A DNA stretch of 11,110 nt from Deltaproteobacteria bacterium (GTDB taxonomy: Bacteria > Desulfobacterota > SM23-61), in contig JACRCA010000250.1 of the NCBI GenBank assembly GCA_016234425.1, positions 1-11,110 of the forward strand. Reading direction: 5' to 3'. Of the stretch, positions 1-6,702 are shown in pieces. Position 1 is the stretch's first letter; each line of letters starts with the position of its first letter. Position numbers and translations under genes: made by a program. The notes under the pieces are model-generated. The model did no database searches. It was not told the origin of the DNA and saw nothing but the letters and a program-made list of their open reading frames with translations.

Positions 1-618
1 GAAGGAGTGACTCTGTTAGACCCCCGGACGACCTACATCGACCGCGAGGTAAAAATAGGAAAGGATACGGTGATCTACCCGAACTGCTATCTCTTGGGAA
101 AAACCTCTTTGGGGGAAGGTTGCGTGGTCGAGCCCGGGTGCAAGATCACGGATTCCCGGGTAGGGAATTTTGTAACCATCAAGTCCTCTTCGGTGATCTC
201 CGAGAGTGTGATTGAAGATCGGGTTAATGTAGGACCCCTTGCCCACCTTCGTCCCCAGACGGTCCTTCGTGAAGGGTCGAGAATCGGAAACTTCGTGGAA
301 GTGAAAAAGTCCGTAATCGGCAAGGGTACCAAGGCCAATCATCTGAGCTACATCGGAGACGCCACCCTGGGCGAGAGAGTCAACGTTGGTGCAGGCATGA
401 TCACCTGCAACTATGATGGCCGTAAGAAAAACCCGACAATTATCGAGGATGAGGTATTTGTGGGCAGCAATACAGCCTTAGTGGCCCCGATCAAGATCGG
501 CCGGGGTGCCATCATCGGAGCTGGCTCGACGATTACTAAAGAAGTGCCCTCGGATAATTTGGCTGTGAGCAGGGCAAAGCAGGTCCATTACAAGAAACGG
601 GGCCAGAGGAAGGAATAA
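1..618 (+). CDS. glmU: GlmU, C-terminal acetyltransferase part (5' truncated by window)
   Basis: This is the C-terminal half of the bifunctional cytoplasmic enzyme that acetylates glucosamine-1-phosphate and uridylylates the product to UDP-GlcNAc. The reading frame is open from base 1 (E-G-V-T-L-L-D-P), which matches the GVT-LDP segment at the start of the GlmU left-handed beta-helix domain. The GTG at position 7 is therefore an internal Val codon, and the uridylyltransferase domain lies outside the window. Hexapeptide repeats run through most of the protein. The acetyltransferase signature is clear: KANHLSYIGD, carrying the catalytic His, then VNVGAGMITCNYDG and the DEVFVGSNTALVAPI block. 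The tail SRAKQ and the basic C-terminus are typical. glmS follows 6 nt later, so the two successive amino-sugar enzymes are co-transcribed. Identification is near certain; only the 5' end is missing. Confidence 0.96.
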   Translation, partial: EGVTLLDPRTTYIDREVKIGKDTVIYPNCYLLGKTSLGEGCVVEPGCKITDSRVGNFVTIKSSSVISESVIEDRVNVGPLAHLRPQTVLREGSRIGNFVEVKKSVIGKGTKANHLSYIGDATLGERVNVGAGMITCNYDGRKKNPTIIEDEVFVGSNTALVAPIKIGRGAIIGAGSTITKEVPSDNLAVSRAKQVHYKKRGQRKE

Positions 619-624
619 GCATTT

Positions 625-2454
625 ATGTGCGGCATCATCGGATATTTTGGCCCTCGCGAGACCAAAGAGGTCCTGCTGGAAGGGCTGCGCCGGCTGGAAT
701 ACCGGGGATATGATTCTGCTGGCGTTGCGCTCTTCCATGAAGGAAAAGTGATGATCCGGCGCTCTTTAGGAAAGCTTAGGGAATTGGAACGCAAGACAGC
801 AGGGGAGCACTTCAACGGGCATATCGGAATTGGCCACACCCGCTGGGCTACCCATGGAAAGCCCTCTGAAGCCAATGCCCATCCTCACAAAGCCGGGGGA
901 GTGGTTGTGGTGCACAACGGCATCATCGAAAACTACCTTCCCCTCAAAACTGCCCTTTCTCGCGAGGGCCACACCTTCAAGTCTGAGACAGATACGGAAG
1001 TTCTCTCCCATTTGATCCAAAGCCATCTTTTTAAAGGCGCGATCTTGGAAGAGGCTGTGCGCCAGGCCTTGCTCCAGGTTCAAGGATCTTATGCCATCGC
1101 CGTGCTGTATGAAGGCGAAAAGGATAAGTTGATCGCGGCCCGCAAAGAAAGCCCCCTGATCTTAGGCCTGGGAGAAAGGGAGTTTTTTGTGGCCTCGGAC
1201 ATTCCGGCGATCCTTCCTTACACCCGGAAGATGATTTTTCTGGAAGACGGGGAGATGGCCGTGATCCAGGAAAAAGCATTTAAAATCAGTACCATCTGGG
1301 GAGAGGAGCGGCGTCGGCCGTCCAAGGAAATTCAATGGGACCCGGTGACGGCTGAAAAAGGTGGATTTAAGCATTTCATGCTCAAAGAGATTTATGATCA
1401 GCCGCGAGCTATTGTTGATACCATTCGAGGCCGGGTTTCCCTGGAAGAAGGCAAAGTCCTGCTGGGGCAGGAAGTTTTAAGCGCCAAGGCACTGAAAGAA
1501 ACTCGTCGGGTATGCCTCATTGCTTGCGGGACTTCTTACCATGCTGCCCTGGTCGGGAAGTTCATGGTTGAAGAATTGGCCAGGATTCCCGTAGAAGTTG
1601 ACCTGGGGTCTGAGTTTCGCTATCGCGACCCCATCATAGGGCCCCAGGACCTTTTCGTGGCCATCTCTCAATCCGGCGAGACGGCAGATACTCTGGCGGC
1701 CTTTCGGGAAGGGAAACGGAAGGGAGCCTATACCTTGGCTATCTGCAACGTGGTGGACAGCAGCCTGGCCCGAGAATCTGATGGCGTACTCTATACTCAT
1801 GCCGGCCCGGAGATTGGCGTGGCCTCGACTAAAGCTTTCACTACCCAACTCGTGGGCCTCTTTCTGCTGGCCATGAGCTTGGCCAGGACCAGGGAGACGA
1901 TAGGTCAAGAGCAGGCCAAGAAACTGCTGGAAAACTTGCTGAAAGTTCCCCACCAGGTCCAAGAAATATTAGACCTCAATCCCCAAATAGAAACACTTTC
2001 AAAACGATACATGAATGCCCGCGACTTTCTTTATTTGGGCCGGGGAGTCAATTTCCCGATTGCTTTGGAGGGAGCGCTGAAGTTGAAAGAAATTTCCTAC
2101 GTCCATGCCGAGGGTTATCCGGCTGGCGAGATGAAGCATGGCCCCATTGCCCTGATCGATGAAGAGATGCCCGTGGTGGTCTTAGCCCCCAAAGACAAAA
2201 CCTATGAGAAGATCCTGAGCAATATCGAAGAAGTTCGAGCGCGGGAGGGGAAAATCATTGCTCTGGCCAACCCAGCGAACAAAGAAATCGCCTCCAAAGC
2301 CAAAGACGTCCTCTTTATTCCCGAGACTCACCCTCTGCTCACCCCCATCCTTCTAACTGTTCCCCTGCAGCTTCTGGCTTACAACATTGCCGTTCTCAAA
2401 GGAACTGACGTGGATCAGCCGAGAAACTTAGCCAAGAGTGTGACTGTGGAATAA
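625..2454 (+). CDS. glmS: Glutamine--fructose-6-phosphate aminotransferase (isomerizing) GlmS
   Basis: It converts fructose-6-phosphate and glutamine to glucosamine-6-phosphate and glutamate, the committed step of UDP-GlcNAc synthesis, in the cytoplasm. The protein has 609 residues, the same as E. coli GlmS. The N-terminal class II glutaminase domain starts MCGIIGY, whose Cys2 becomes the nucleophile after Met removal, and shows EYRGYDSAG, HTRWATHG (71-78) and HNGIIENY (97-104). Two SIS sugar-isomerase domains follow: the first has ACGTS near 300 and SQSGETADT near 350, the second has LGRG, ALEGALKLKEISY and HGPIALI between about 470 and 515. The C-terminus is the invariant LAKSVTVE with the fructose-binding Lys. 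The ATG is fixed by the required Cys2 and by a purine-rich AGAGGAAGGAA about 10 nt upstream, overlapping the end of glmU. No glmS ribozyme is possible in the 6-nt gap. Confidence 0.98.
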   Translation: MCGIIGYFGPRETKEVLLEGLRRLEYRGYDSAGVALFHEGKVMIRRSLGKLRELERKTAGEHFNGHIGIGHTRWATHGKPSEANAHPHKAGGVVVVHNGIIENYLPLKTALSREGHTFKSETDTEVLSHLIQSHLFKGAILEEAVRQALLQVQGSYAIAVLYEGEKDKLIAARKESPLILGLGEREFFVASDIPAILPYTRKMIFLEDGEMAVIQEKAFKISTIWGEERRRPSKEIQWDPVTAEKGGFKHFMLKEIYDQPRAIVDTIRGRVSLEEGKVLLGQEVLSAKALKETRRVCLIACGTSYHAALVGKFMVEELARIPVEVDLGSEFRYRDPIIGPQDLFVAISQSGETADTLAAFREGKRKGAYTLAICNVVDSSLARESDGVLYTHAGPEIGVASTKAFTTQLVGLFLLAMSLARTRETIGQEQAKKLLENLLKVPHQVQEILDLNPQIETLSKRYMNARDFLYLGRGVNFPIALEGALKLKEISYVHAEGYPAGEMKHGPIALIDEEMPVVVLAPKDKTYEKILSNIEEVRAREGKIIALANPANKEIASKAKDVLFIPETHPLLTPILLTVPLQLLAYNIAVLKGTDVDQPRNLAKSVTVE

Positions 2455-2490
2455 GACGATATATGAGCGGAAAGGGATAAAGATTTCCCG

Positions 2491-3876
2491 GTGAAAAGGA
2501 GCCTTAGCTCACTCCGAAGGGATGCCCAGAAGATTTTCCTTCAGGCAGTTTCCGCCGCCGACCCGAGGAAAATTCTTTTCGCGCACGTTTCTTTGCGCAA
2601 TAACGTCCTGCACGTTGACAAGAAGATCTATCCCCTTTCTCATTTTGAACGGATTTTTGTGGCCGGGACGGGGAAAGCTTCTGCGGCCATGGCTGCCAAC
2701 CTGGAAAGGATTTTGGGTTCGCGGATCACAGCGGGTTCAGTGAACGTGAAATATGGTCATGGCCAGAAGCTCCGGTACATCCATGTTCAGGAAGCTGGAC
2801 ACCCCCTTCCAGATGAGAATGGATGGAAAGGAGCCCAGGAGATTGTAAGGCTTCTGAGTAATCTTACAGAACGCGACCTGGTTATTTTTCTGATTTCGGG
2901 CGGAGGCTCAGCATTGCTTCCCTTCCCCCTCTCTGGAATTACCCTGGAGGAGAAGCAAAAGGTCACGGACTTACTTTTGGGTTGCGGGGCCCCGATCCAG
3001 GAGATTAATACCCTGAGGAAACACCTTTCCACTCTCAAGGGGGGAGGGCTGGCCAGAATAGCCTATCCAGCAACCCTGATCGCCTTGATCCTCTCGGATG
3101 TAATCGGGGATCCTCTGGATGCCATCGCTTCCGGGCCAACAGTCCCAGACCCCACCACCTTCGAAGATTGTGCCAGAATTCTGGATCGTTATGAGCTTTG
3201 GGAAAAGGTGCCTCCTTCCGTAGCCCGGCACATTCGGGAGGGGTTAGAGGGAAAAAGAGAAGAGACCTTAAAAGAAGGGAACCCAGCTTTCGAAAAAGTC
3301 TACAACCTCATCGTGGGGAATAACTTTTTAGCCATGAAAGCGGCGAAGGAAAAAGCCAAAGCCCTGTGCTACCGCACGCTAATCCTCTCCTCCCTGGTGG
3401 AAGGGGAAGCCCGAGAGGTAGCCAAGGTACATGTGGCCATTGCCAGAGAGGTGCTCCTTTCTGGAAACCCCATTCCTCCACCGGCTTGTATTCTATCCGG
3501 GGGAGAGACGACCGTGACCCTGAAGGGGAAAGGGAAAGGGGGACGGAACCAGGAATTTGCCCTGGCCGCAGCATTGGAAATTGCCGGCCGGGAAGAGATC
3601 GTCGCTCTGAGCGCAGGTACTGATGGCACAGACGGGCCAACGGATGCAGCCGGGGCTTTCGCAGATAGCCAGACCATCCATAGAGCAAAGGCGATGGGCT
3701 TAGATCCCTGGATTTACCTGAAAGAGAATGATTCCTACTCCTTCTTCGAAAAGCTGGGGGACCTCCTGGTCACCGGGCCTACTGGCACGAACGTCATGGA
3801 CCTGCGCATCATGCTGGTGCGAAAAGCGAAGACTGGCCGTGGCTCAGCGCCACATACTCTGCGCTCGCGGCGGTGA
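2491..3876 (+). CDS. gckA: Glycerate 2-kinase, MOFRL family (DUF4147 + MOFRL)
   Basis: It is predicted to phosphorylate D-glycerate with ATP to 2-phosphoglycerate, linking glyoxylate, hydroxypyruvate or serine breakdown to lower glycolysis. The 461 residues have the two-domain layout of class II glycerate kinases. The N-terminal DUF4147 domain shows VAGTGKASAAMA (57-68), EAGHPLPDENG (101-111), ISGGGSALLPFP (135-146), NTLRKHLSTLKGGGLAR and LSDVIGDPLDAIASGPTVPD. The C-terminal MOFRL domain shows LSGGETTVTLKGKGKGGRNQEF, SAGTDGTDGPTDAAGA and LVTGPTGTNVMDL. The start is GTG, with a weak purine-rich GGAAAGGG about 14 nt upstream. Homologues usually end soon after TGTNVxDLxxxL; here a basic tail (KAKTGRGSAPHTLRSRR) runs into a 4-nt GTGA overlap with the next gene. 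Cotranscription with glmU-glmS is likely from spacing, but no functional link is obvious. Confidence 0.93.
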   Translation: MKRSLSSLRRDAQKIFLQAVSAADPRKILFAHVSLRNNVLHVDKKIYPLSHFERIFVAGTGKASAAMAANLERILGSRITAGSVNVKYGHGQKLRYIHVQEAGHPLPDENGWKGAQEIVRLLSNLTERDLVIFLISGGGSALLPFPLSGITLEEKQKVTDLLLGCGAPIQEINTLRKHLSTLKGGGLARIAYPATLIALILSDVIGDPLDAIASGPTVPDPTTFEDCARILDRYELWEKVPPSVARHIREGLEGKREETLKEGNPAFEKVYNLIVGNNFLAMKAAKEKAKALCYRTLILSSLVEGEAREVAKVHVAIAREVLLSGNPIPPPACILSGGETTVTLKGKGKGGRNQEFALAAALEIAGREEIVALSAGTDGTDGPTDAAGAFADSQTIHRAKAMGLDPWIYLKENDSYSFFEKLGDLLVTGPTGTNVMDLRIMLVRKAKTGRGSAPHTLRSRR

Positions 3877-4661
3877 ATGCAGAGAAAAATAGTCAAAGCA
3901 AAATGGATGTAAAGGTTGGATGTTGTGGATTTCCTAAAGCCAGGAGCGAGTATTATGCACACTTCCAGGTGGTGGAAGTTCAACAGACATTCTACCAACC
4001 GCCAACCTGCCGCACGGCAGAGCGTTGGCGCTCTGAGGCACCTTCCGACTTTGAGTTCACCTTGAAGGCCTGGCAACTAATTACCCATGAATCAAGAAGC
4101 CCGACCTACCGGAGGTTGAAACTCCCTTGGCCCCAGAAGCAACTCAACAATTGTGGATCTTTCCAGCCCACGGAAGAGGTCCATTGGGCCTGGGAACAGA
4201 CTCGGGAAGTGGCCATGGCCTTGAAGGCCAAGATAATAGTTTTCCAAACTCCGGCAAGCTTTCAGCCTACCCCTGAAAATAAAGAGAATTTAAGAAAGTT
4301 TTTCAGGGCAGTAGACCGAACAGGGTTCCTTTTTATTTGGGAGCCCCGGGGACTCTGGAGGAATGAGGAAGTTCATGAACGTTGCCGGGAGTTGAATTTG
4401 ACCCATGGCGTCGATCCGTTCAAGACCGATCCATTATTCGGGCAGGTCCAGTATTTCCGTATCCATGGGATCACCGGGTATGGGTATCGCTTCAGCGAGA
4501 AGGATCTGCGCGCCCTGAAAGAGAAGTGCCTGAGAAAAAGCTACTGTTTATTCAACAACGTGAGCATGTGGATGGATGCACTGGCTTTTCAGAGATTGAT
4601 CGGCGAAAAAGCAAAGCCCCCTAAAATTATACCTGATCGATCTGAATCAAAAGGAGGGTAA
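3873..4661 (+). CDS. DUF72 (YecE-like) family protein
   Basis: The 262-residue protein belongs to the DUF72/YecE family, a TIM-barrel-like fold of unknown reaction. Visible family marks are the N-terminal VGCCGFP, VVEVQQTFYQPP (the family's E-x-x-x-TFY signature), FEFTLKAWQLITHE, a middle block with IVFQTPASFQPT, FIWEPRGLW (the W-E-P-R equivalent) and YFRIHGITGYGYRFS, then a C-terminal YCLFNNVSMWMDAL in place of the usual Y-V-Y-F-N-N. The ORF opens with GTG in a GTGA overlap with the kinase stop, which suits translational coupling. An in-frame ATG at 3903 would give MDVKVGCCGFP, which looks like the natural N-terminus of the family and is an equally good start; neither has a strong ribosome site. 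The 3' end overlaps the convergent PP2C gene by 35 bp. The role is unknown. Confidence 0.85.
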   Translation: MNAEKNSQSKMDVKVGCCGFPKARSEYYAHFQVVEVQQTFYQPPTCRTAERWRSEAPSDFEFTLKAWQLITHESRSPTYRRLKLPWPQKQLNNCGSFQPTEEVHWAWEQTREVAMALKAKIIVFQTPASFQPTPENKENLRKFFRAVDRTGFLFIWEPRGLWRNEEVHERCRELNLTHGVDPFKTDPLFGQVQYFRIHGITGYGYRFSEKDLRALKEKCLRKSYCLFNNVSMWMDALAFQRLIGEKAKPPKIIPDRSESKGG

Positions 4662-5394
4662 TGTTGTCCTTTCCTCCGCGGATGTTGGCCAGATGGATCA
4701 AGTCGTCGCAGGCCCGATTTAAATTTCCTGACTCCCTGTTGACCGCCCCCAACATTTCCTCATCCTTAACCATATCCGAAAGCCCATCCGAGCAAAGAAT
4801 CAGGCAGTCTCCCGGCTGGGTATCAATTTCCTTAATTTCTATATCCACGGTGGGCTGCAGGCCCAAGGCCCGCGTGACAATATTTTTATGGGGGGAAGAG
4901 GATAAAGCCTCCTTGGCAATCAATCCCTGTTTATACTCCTCCCAGACCAGGGAGTGGTCCTCGGTCACTTGCTCAATAAACTGACCCCGGATACGGTAAA
5001 GGCGGCTGTCCCCGACGTGGGCCACGGTGGAAGACGAGTTGGCCAAGTATATCGCCACCAGGGTGGTGCCCATTCCCTTGTATTCTTTCTTCTCCTGGGA
5101 AGATTTGTAAATTCTGTGGTTCGCCAGGCGGAAGCCGTTGATCAAGACGTTGGCCGGCGAGGAAAGAATGGCCGTATGATCTTCCGCAAGGGGAGATTTT
5201 TTTTCTTGGCTCGCTCGGGCGATAGATTCCCGGAGCGAATCTATGGCCATACGGCTAGCCACCTCGCCAGAAGCATGGCCTCCCATACCATCGGCAACAG
5301 CGAAGATCCCCAGGGCGGGATCGGCGATGAAAGCATCCTCATTATTCTTGCGCACCTGTCCGACGTCCGAGGCAGCGGCATACCGAATTTTCAT
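4627..5394 (-). CDS. PP2C-type protein Ser/Thr phosphatase (PrpC/Stp-like)
   Basis: A soluble, metal-dependent phosphatase that removes phosphate from Ser/Thr residues. At 255 residues it has the usual size of bacterial single-domain PP2C enzymes. All the metal-binding motifs are present: SDVGQVRKNNEDAF (9-22, with Glu19/Asp20), VADGMGGHASGE (33-44, Asp35), a central GTTLVA, VAHVGDSRLYRI (124-135), TEDHSL, CSDGLSDMV (201-209, Asp203) and GGKDNIT (240-246, Asp243), so it should be active. The reading frame is open upstream to 5538, but those extra 48 codons overlap the FHA gene; the ATG at 5394 fits the family N-terminus and has GAGGAG 3 nt upstream. It is the last gene of the minus-strand run, 37 nt after the twin-FHA gene, an eraser-reader pair. 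No Ser/Thr kinase is visible in this window. Confidence 0.95.
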   Translation of the reverse strand: MKIRYAAASDVGQVRKNNEDAFIADPALGIFAVADGMGGHASGEVASRMAIDSLRESIARASQEKKSPLAEDHTAILSSPANVLINGFRLANHRIYKSSQEKKEYKGMGTTLVAIYLANSSSTVAHVGDSRLYRIRGQFIEQVTEDHSLVWEEYKQGLIAKEALSSSPHKNIVTRALGLQPTVDIEIKEIDTQPGDCLILCSDGLSDMVKDEEMLGAVNRESGNLNRACDDLIHLANIRGGKDNITLLLIQIDQV

Positions 5395-5397
5395 AGG

Positions 5398-5403
5398 CTC
5401 CTC
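5398..5403 (-). promoter_or_regulatory. Ribosome binding site deciding the PP2C start
   Basis: On the minus strand GAGGAG stands 3 nt before the ATG at 5394. It supports this start over the upstream ATG at 5538, which would put the PP2C N-terminus inside the FHA gene and add residues with no family match. Confidence 0.6.
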
Positions 5404-5431
5404 ATCCGTTTGCCAATTTAATGCCTGGGGA

Positions 5432-6166
5432 TCATCCGCGGGAATCGGGAAATGATTGGGTGAAGACAAAGGTGCAGTTTCCGATTTCGACCTCATCCTT
5501 GTTCTTGAGAATGTGATCTCCTTTGATTTCCACTCCATTTACCTTCGTGCTGGAAAAGAATCCGCCCAGGGGGGAGATGTAGAAGCGGTCCCCATGTCGG
5601 CTGATCTTAGCGTGGGGGGAAGAGACGAACCATCCTGCGACAGGAATATCATCATGAGGGCCCTTACCGACGGTGGTCACATCTTTGGTAACTTTGAACT
5701 CTTTTCCTCGGAAGGGCCCTTTGATGACCGAGAGAATGGGCCAATGGAAAACCTTCTGCTCAGGGATGGCCTGCGGTTCGGGACTGGGCTTGCGCCGGGC
5801 AGCATCGAAGATCATCGTGCCTTCGATATCTTCTGGAGGAAGACCCTTGGGAGCGGGTTTAGTGGCCGGAGCTAAACCCTTGACCAGAATCTCGAATTTA
5901 GCCAGGCCGATAACATCGCCATCACGAAGTTCATGGTCGTTAGCATCGATCTGTACGCCATTGAGGAAGGTGCCGTTGGAGCTGTGTAAGTCCCGCAGGA
6001 CATAGCCCGAACCCTCTTGGCGCTCAATTTGGGCATGCTTGCGAGAGATGGCAATATTATCGATGACGATGTCATTTTCTTTAGATCGGCCAATGTTGAT
6101 CATCCCTTTTTCCAGGTTAAACTCCTCAATCTGGGTGTCTTTTAGCTTCAGGATTAATTTGATCAT
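5432..6166 (-). CDS. Twin FHA-domain phosphopeptide-binding protein
   Basis: A predicted cytoplasmic adaptor of 244 residues that reads phosphothreonine. FHA1 (about 1-95) is canonical: INIGRSKENDIVID (Gly26/Arg27), SRKHAQI (41-47), LHSSNGTFLNG (60-70). FHA2 (about 140-238) is divergent: VGKGPHDDIPV, SSPHAKISR, then GGFFSSTKVNG, so Lys replaces the usual Arg after the glycine and the N-G-T block is altered. A Pro/Ala-rich linker (about 98-138) joins them and holds an isolated Thr117 in DIEGTMIFD. The ATG at 6166 is preferred to the one at 6196 because AAGGAGAG lies 4 nt upstream and the protein then begins directly with the first FHA strand. It sits 16 nt after the lipoprotein gene and 37 nt before the PP2C gene, probably one transcript. 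Binding partners cannot be told from sequence. Confidence 0.93.
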   Translation of the reverse strand: MIKLILKLKDTQIEEFNLEKGMINIGRSKENDIVIDNIAISRKHAQIERQEGSGYVLRDLHSSNGTFLNGVQIDANDHELRDGDVIGLAKFEILVKGLAPATKPAPKGLPPEDIEGTMIFDAARRKPSPEPQAIPEQKVFHWPILSVIKGPFRGKEFKVTKDVTTVGKGPHDDIPVAGWFVSSPHAKISRHGDRFYISPLGGFFSSTKVNGVEIKGDHILKNKDEVEIGNCTFVFTQSFPDSRG

Positions 6167-6170
6167 GGCA

Positions 6171-6178
6171 CTCTCCTT
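6171..6178 (-). promoter_or_regulatory. Ribosome binding site deciding the FHA start
   Basis: AAGGAGAG on the minus strand, 4 nt before the ATG at 6166. It lies inside the extended reading frame that begins at 6196, which argues that the longer start is not used. Confidence 0.7.
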
Positions 6179-6182
6179 TCGC

Positions 6183-6629
6183 CTATTTCCCTCCAAAATA
6201 ATAATATAGCAAACCTAAGCCACCCGCGGTGGCCGCGCCTATACCTCCCCAGAACAGCAATTTTCTCTCGTGATGATTCAGCGGAGAAAGGTCGTCGTCA
6301 ACGACTACGTAATCGACTTGCTTTCCCTCCACGAAGGAAATGAGGCGAACGGGGTCTGTATAGACCCATTCATAGACGCGTTCGCGCAAAGGATTGAGCT
6401 CCCGGTAGAAACGGACATACTGGGGAGAACCCATCTTTTCGAAGACCGAAGCCTCATCCGGAGAAAGCCTGGAGGGGTCGATTTTGACTACTTTCCATCT
6501 TTCGGAGACCTCAGTTCTGGCGCTTTTTTGCAGGTAAGGAGGCTTATAGCTGCAGCCCAAAGAGGCCATCAGCATGGCGGCAGCAATGGAGTAGGCCACA
6601 GAAGATTTGAGTTTCAGAAAAGACGTCAT
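6183..6629 (-). CDS. Small predicted lipoprotein with C-terminal membrane segment, unknown function
   Basis: I do not recognise the family. From the ATG at 6629 the protein has 148 residues: a short basic N-terminus (MTSFLKLK), a hydrophobic stretch and a lipobox-like ASLGC with Cys26. The lipobox is a relaxed match, with Ser at -3 and Leu at -2. This predicts export and lipidation. The middle is charged and mixed: ERWKVVKIDPSRLSPDEA, then YVRFYRELNPLRERVYEW and VDYVVVDDD. Near the C-terminus LLFWGGIGAATAGGLGLLYY looks like a second, glycine-rich membrane segment, unusual for a lipoprotein. The ATG at 6701 would add 24 polar residues before the signal peptide and has no ribosome site; the preferred ATG has GAGGGAG directly against it, closer than ideal. 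It lies between the DapA-like and FHA genes in the same run. Confidence 0.7.
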   Translation of the reverse strand: MTSFLKLKSSVAYSIAAAMLMASLGCSYKPPYLQKSARTEVSERWKVVKIDPSRLSPDEASVFEKMGSPQYVRFYRELNPLRERVYEWVYTDPVRLISFVEGKQVDYVVVDDDLSPLNHHERKLLFWGGIGAATAGGLGLLYYYFGGK

Positions 6630-6702
6630 CTCCCTCGAATAGAGAGTAATAACGATTTGGGCCTTTGGAGAAAAATCTCTATTTGGGTCTATGAATAGCA
6701 TC

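Noticed and set aside
7..618. GTG at position 7 as a gene start giving a 203-residue acetyltransferase
   Set aside because: The frame is open to base 1 and the first residues align with the interior of GlmU; this is the 3' part of a longer gene.
619..624. glmS ribozyme upstream of glmS
   Set aside because: glmS starts 6 nt after glmU, leaving no room, and no such element is expected in a Gram-negative operon of this type.
1477..1962. 161-codon open frame antisense to glmS
   Set aside because: Low-complexity Gln/Gly-rich translation with no family marks, lying fully opposite a well-conserved gene.
4954..5421. 155-codon open frame antisense to the PP2C gene
   Set aside because: The opposite strand encodes all PP2C motifs; no ribosome site or family marks here.
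5456..5875. 139-codon open frame antisense to the FHA gene
   Set aside because: It is opposite clear FHA motifs and its translation has no recognisable domain; a by-product of codon use.
6630..6701. Longer N-terminus for the lipoprotein from ATG 6701
   Set aside because: It would put 24 polar residues before the signal peptide, and no ribosome site precedes it.
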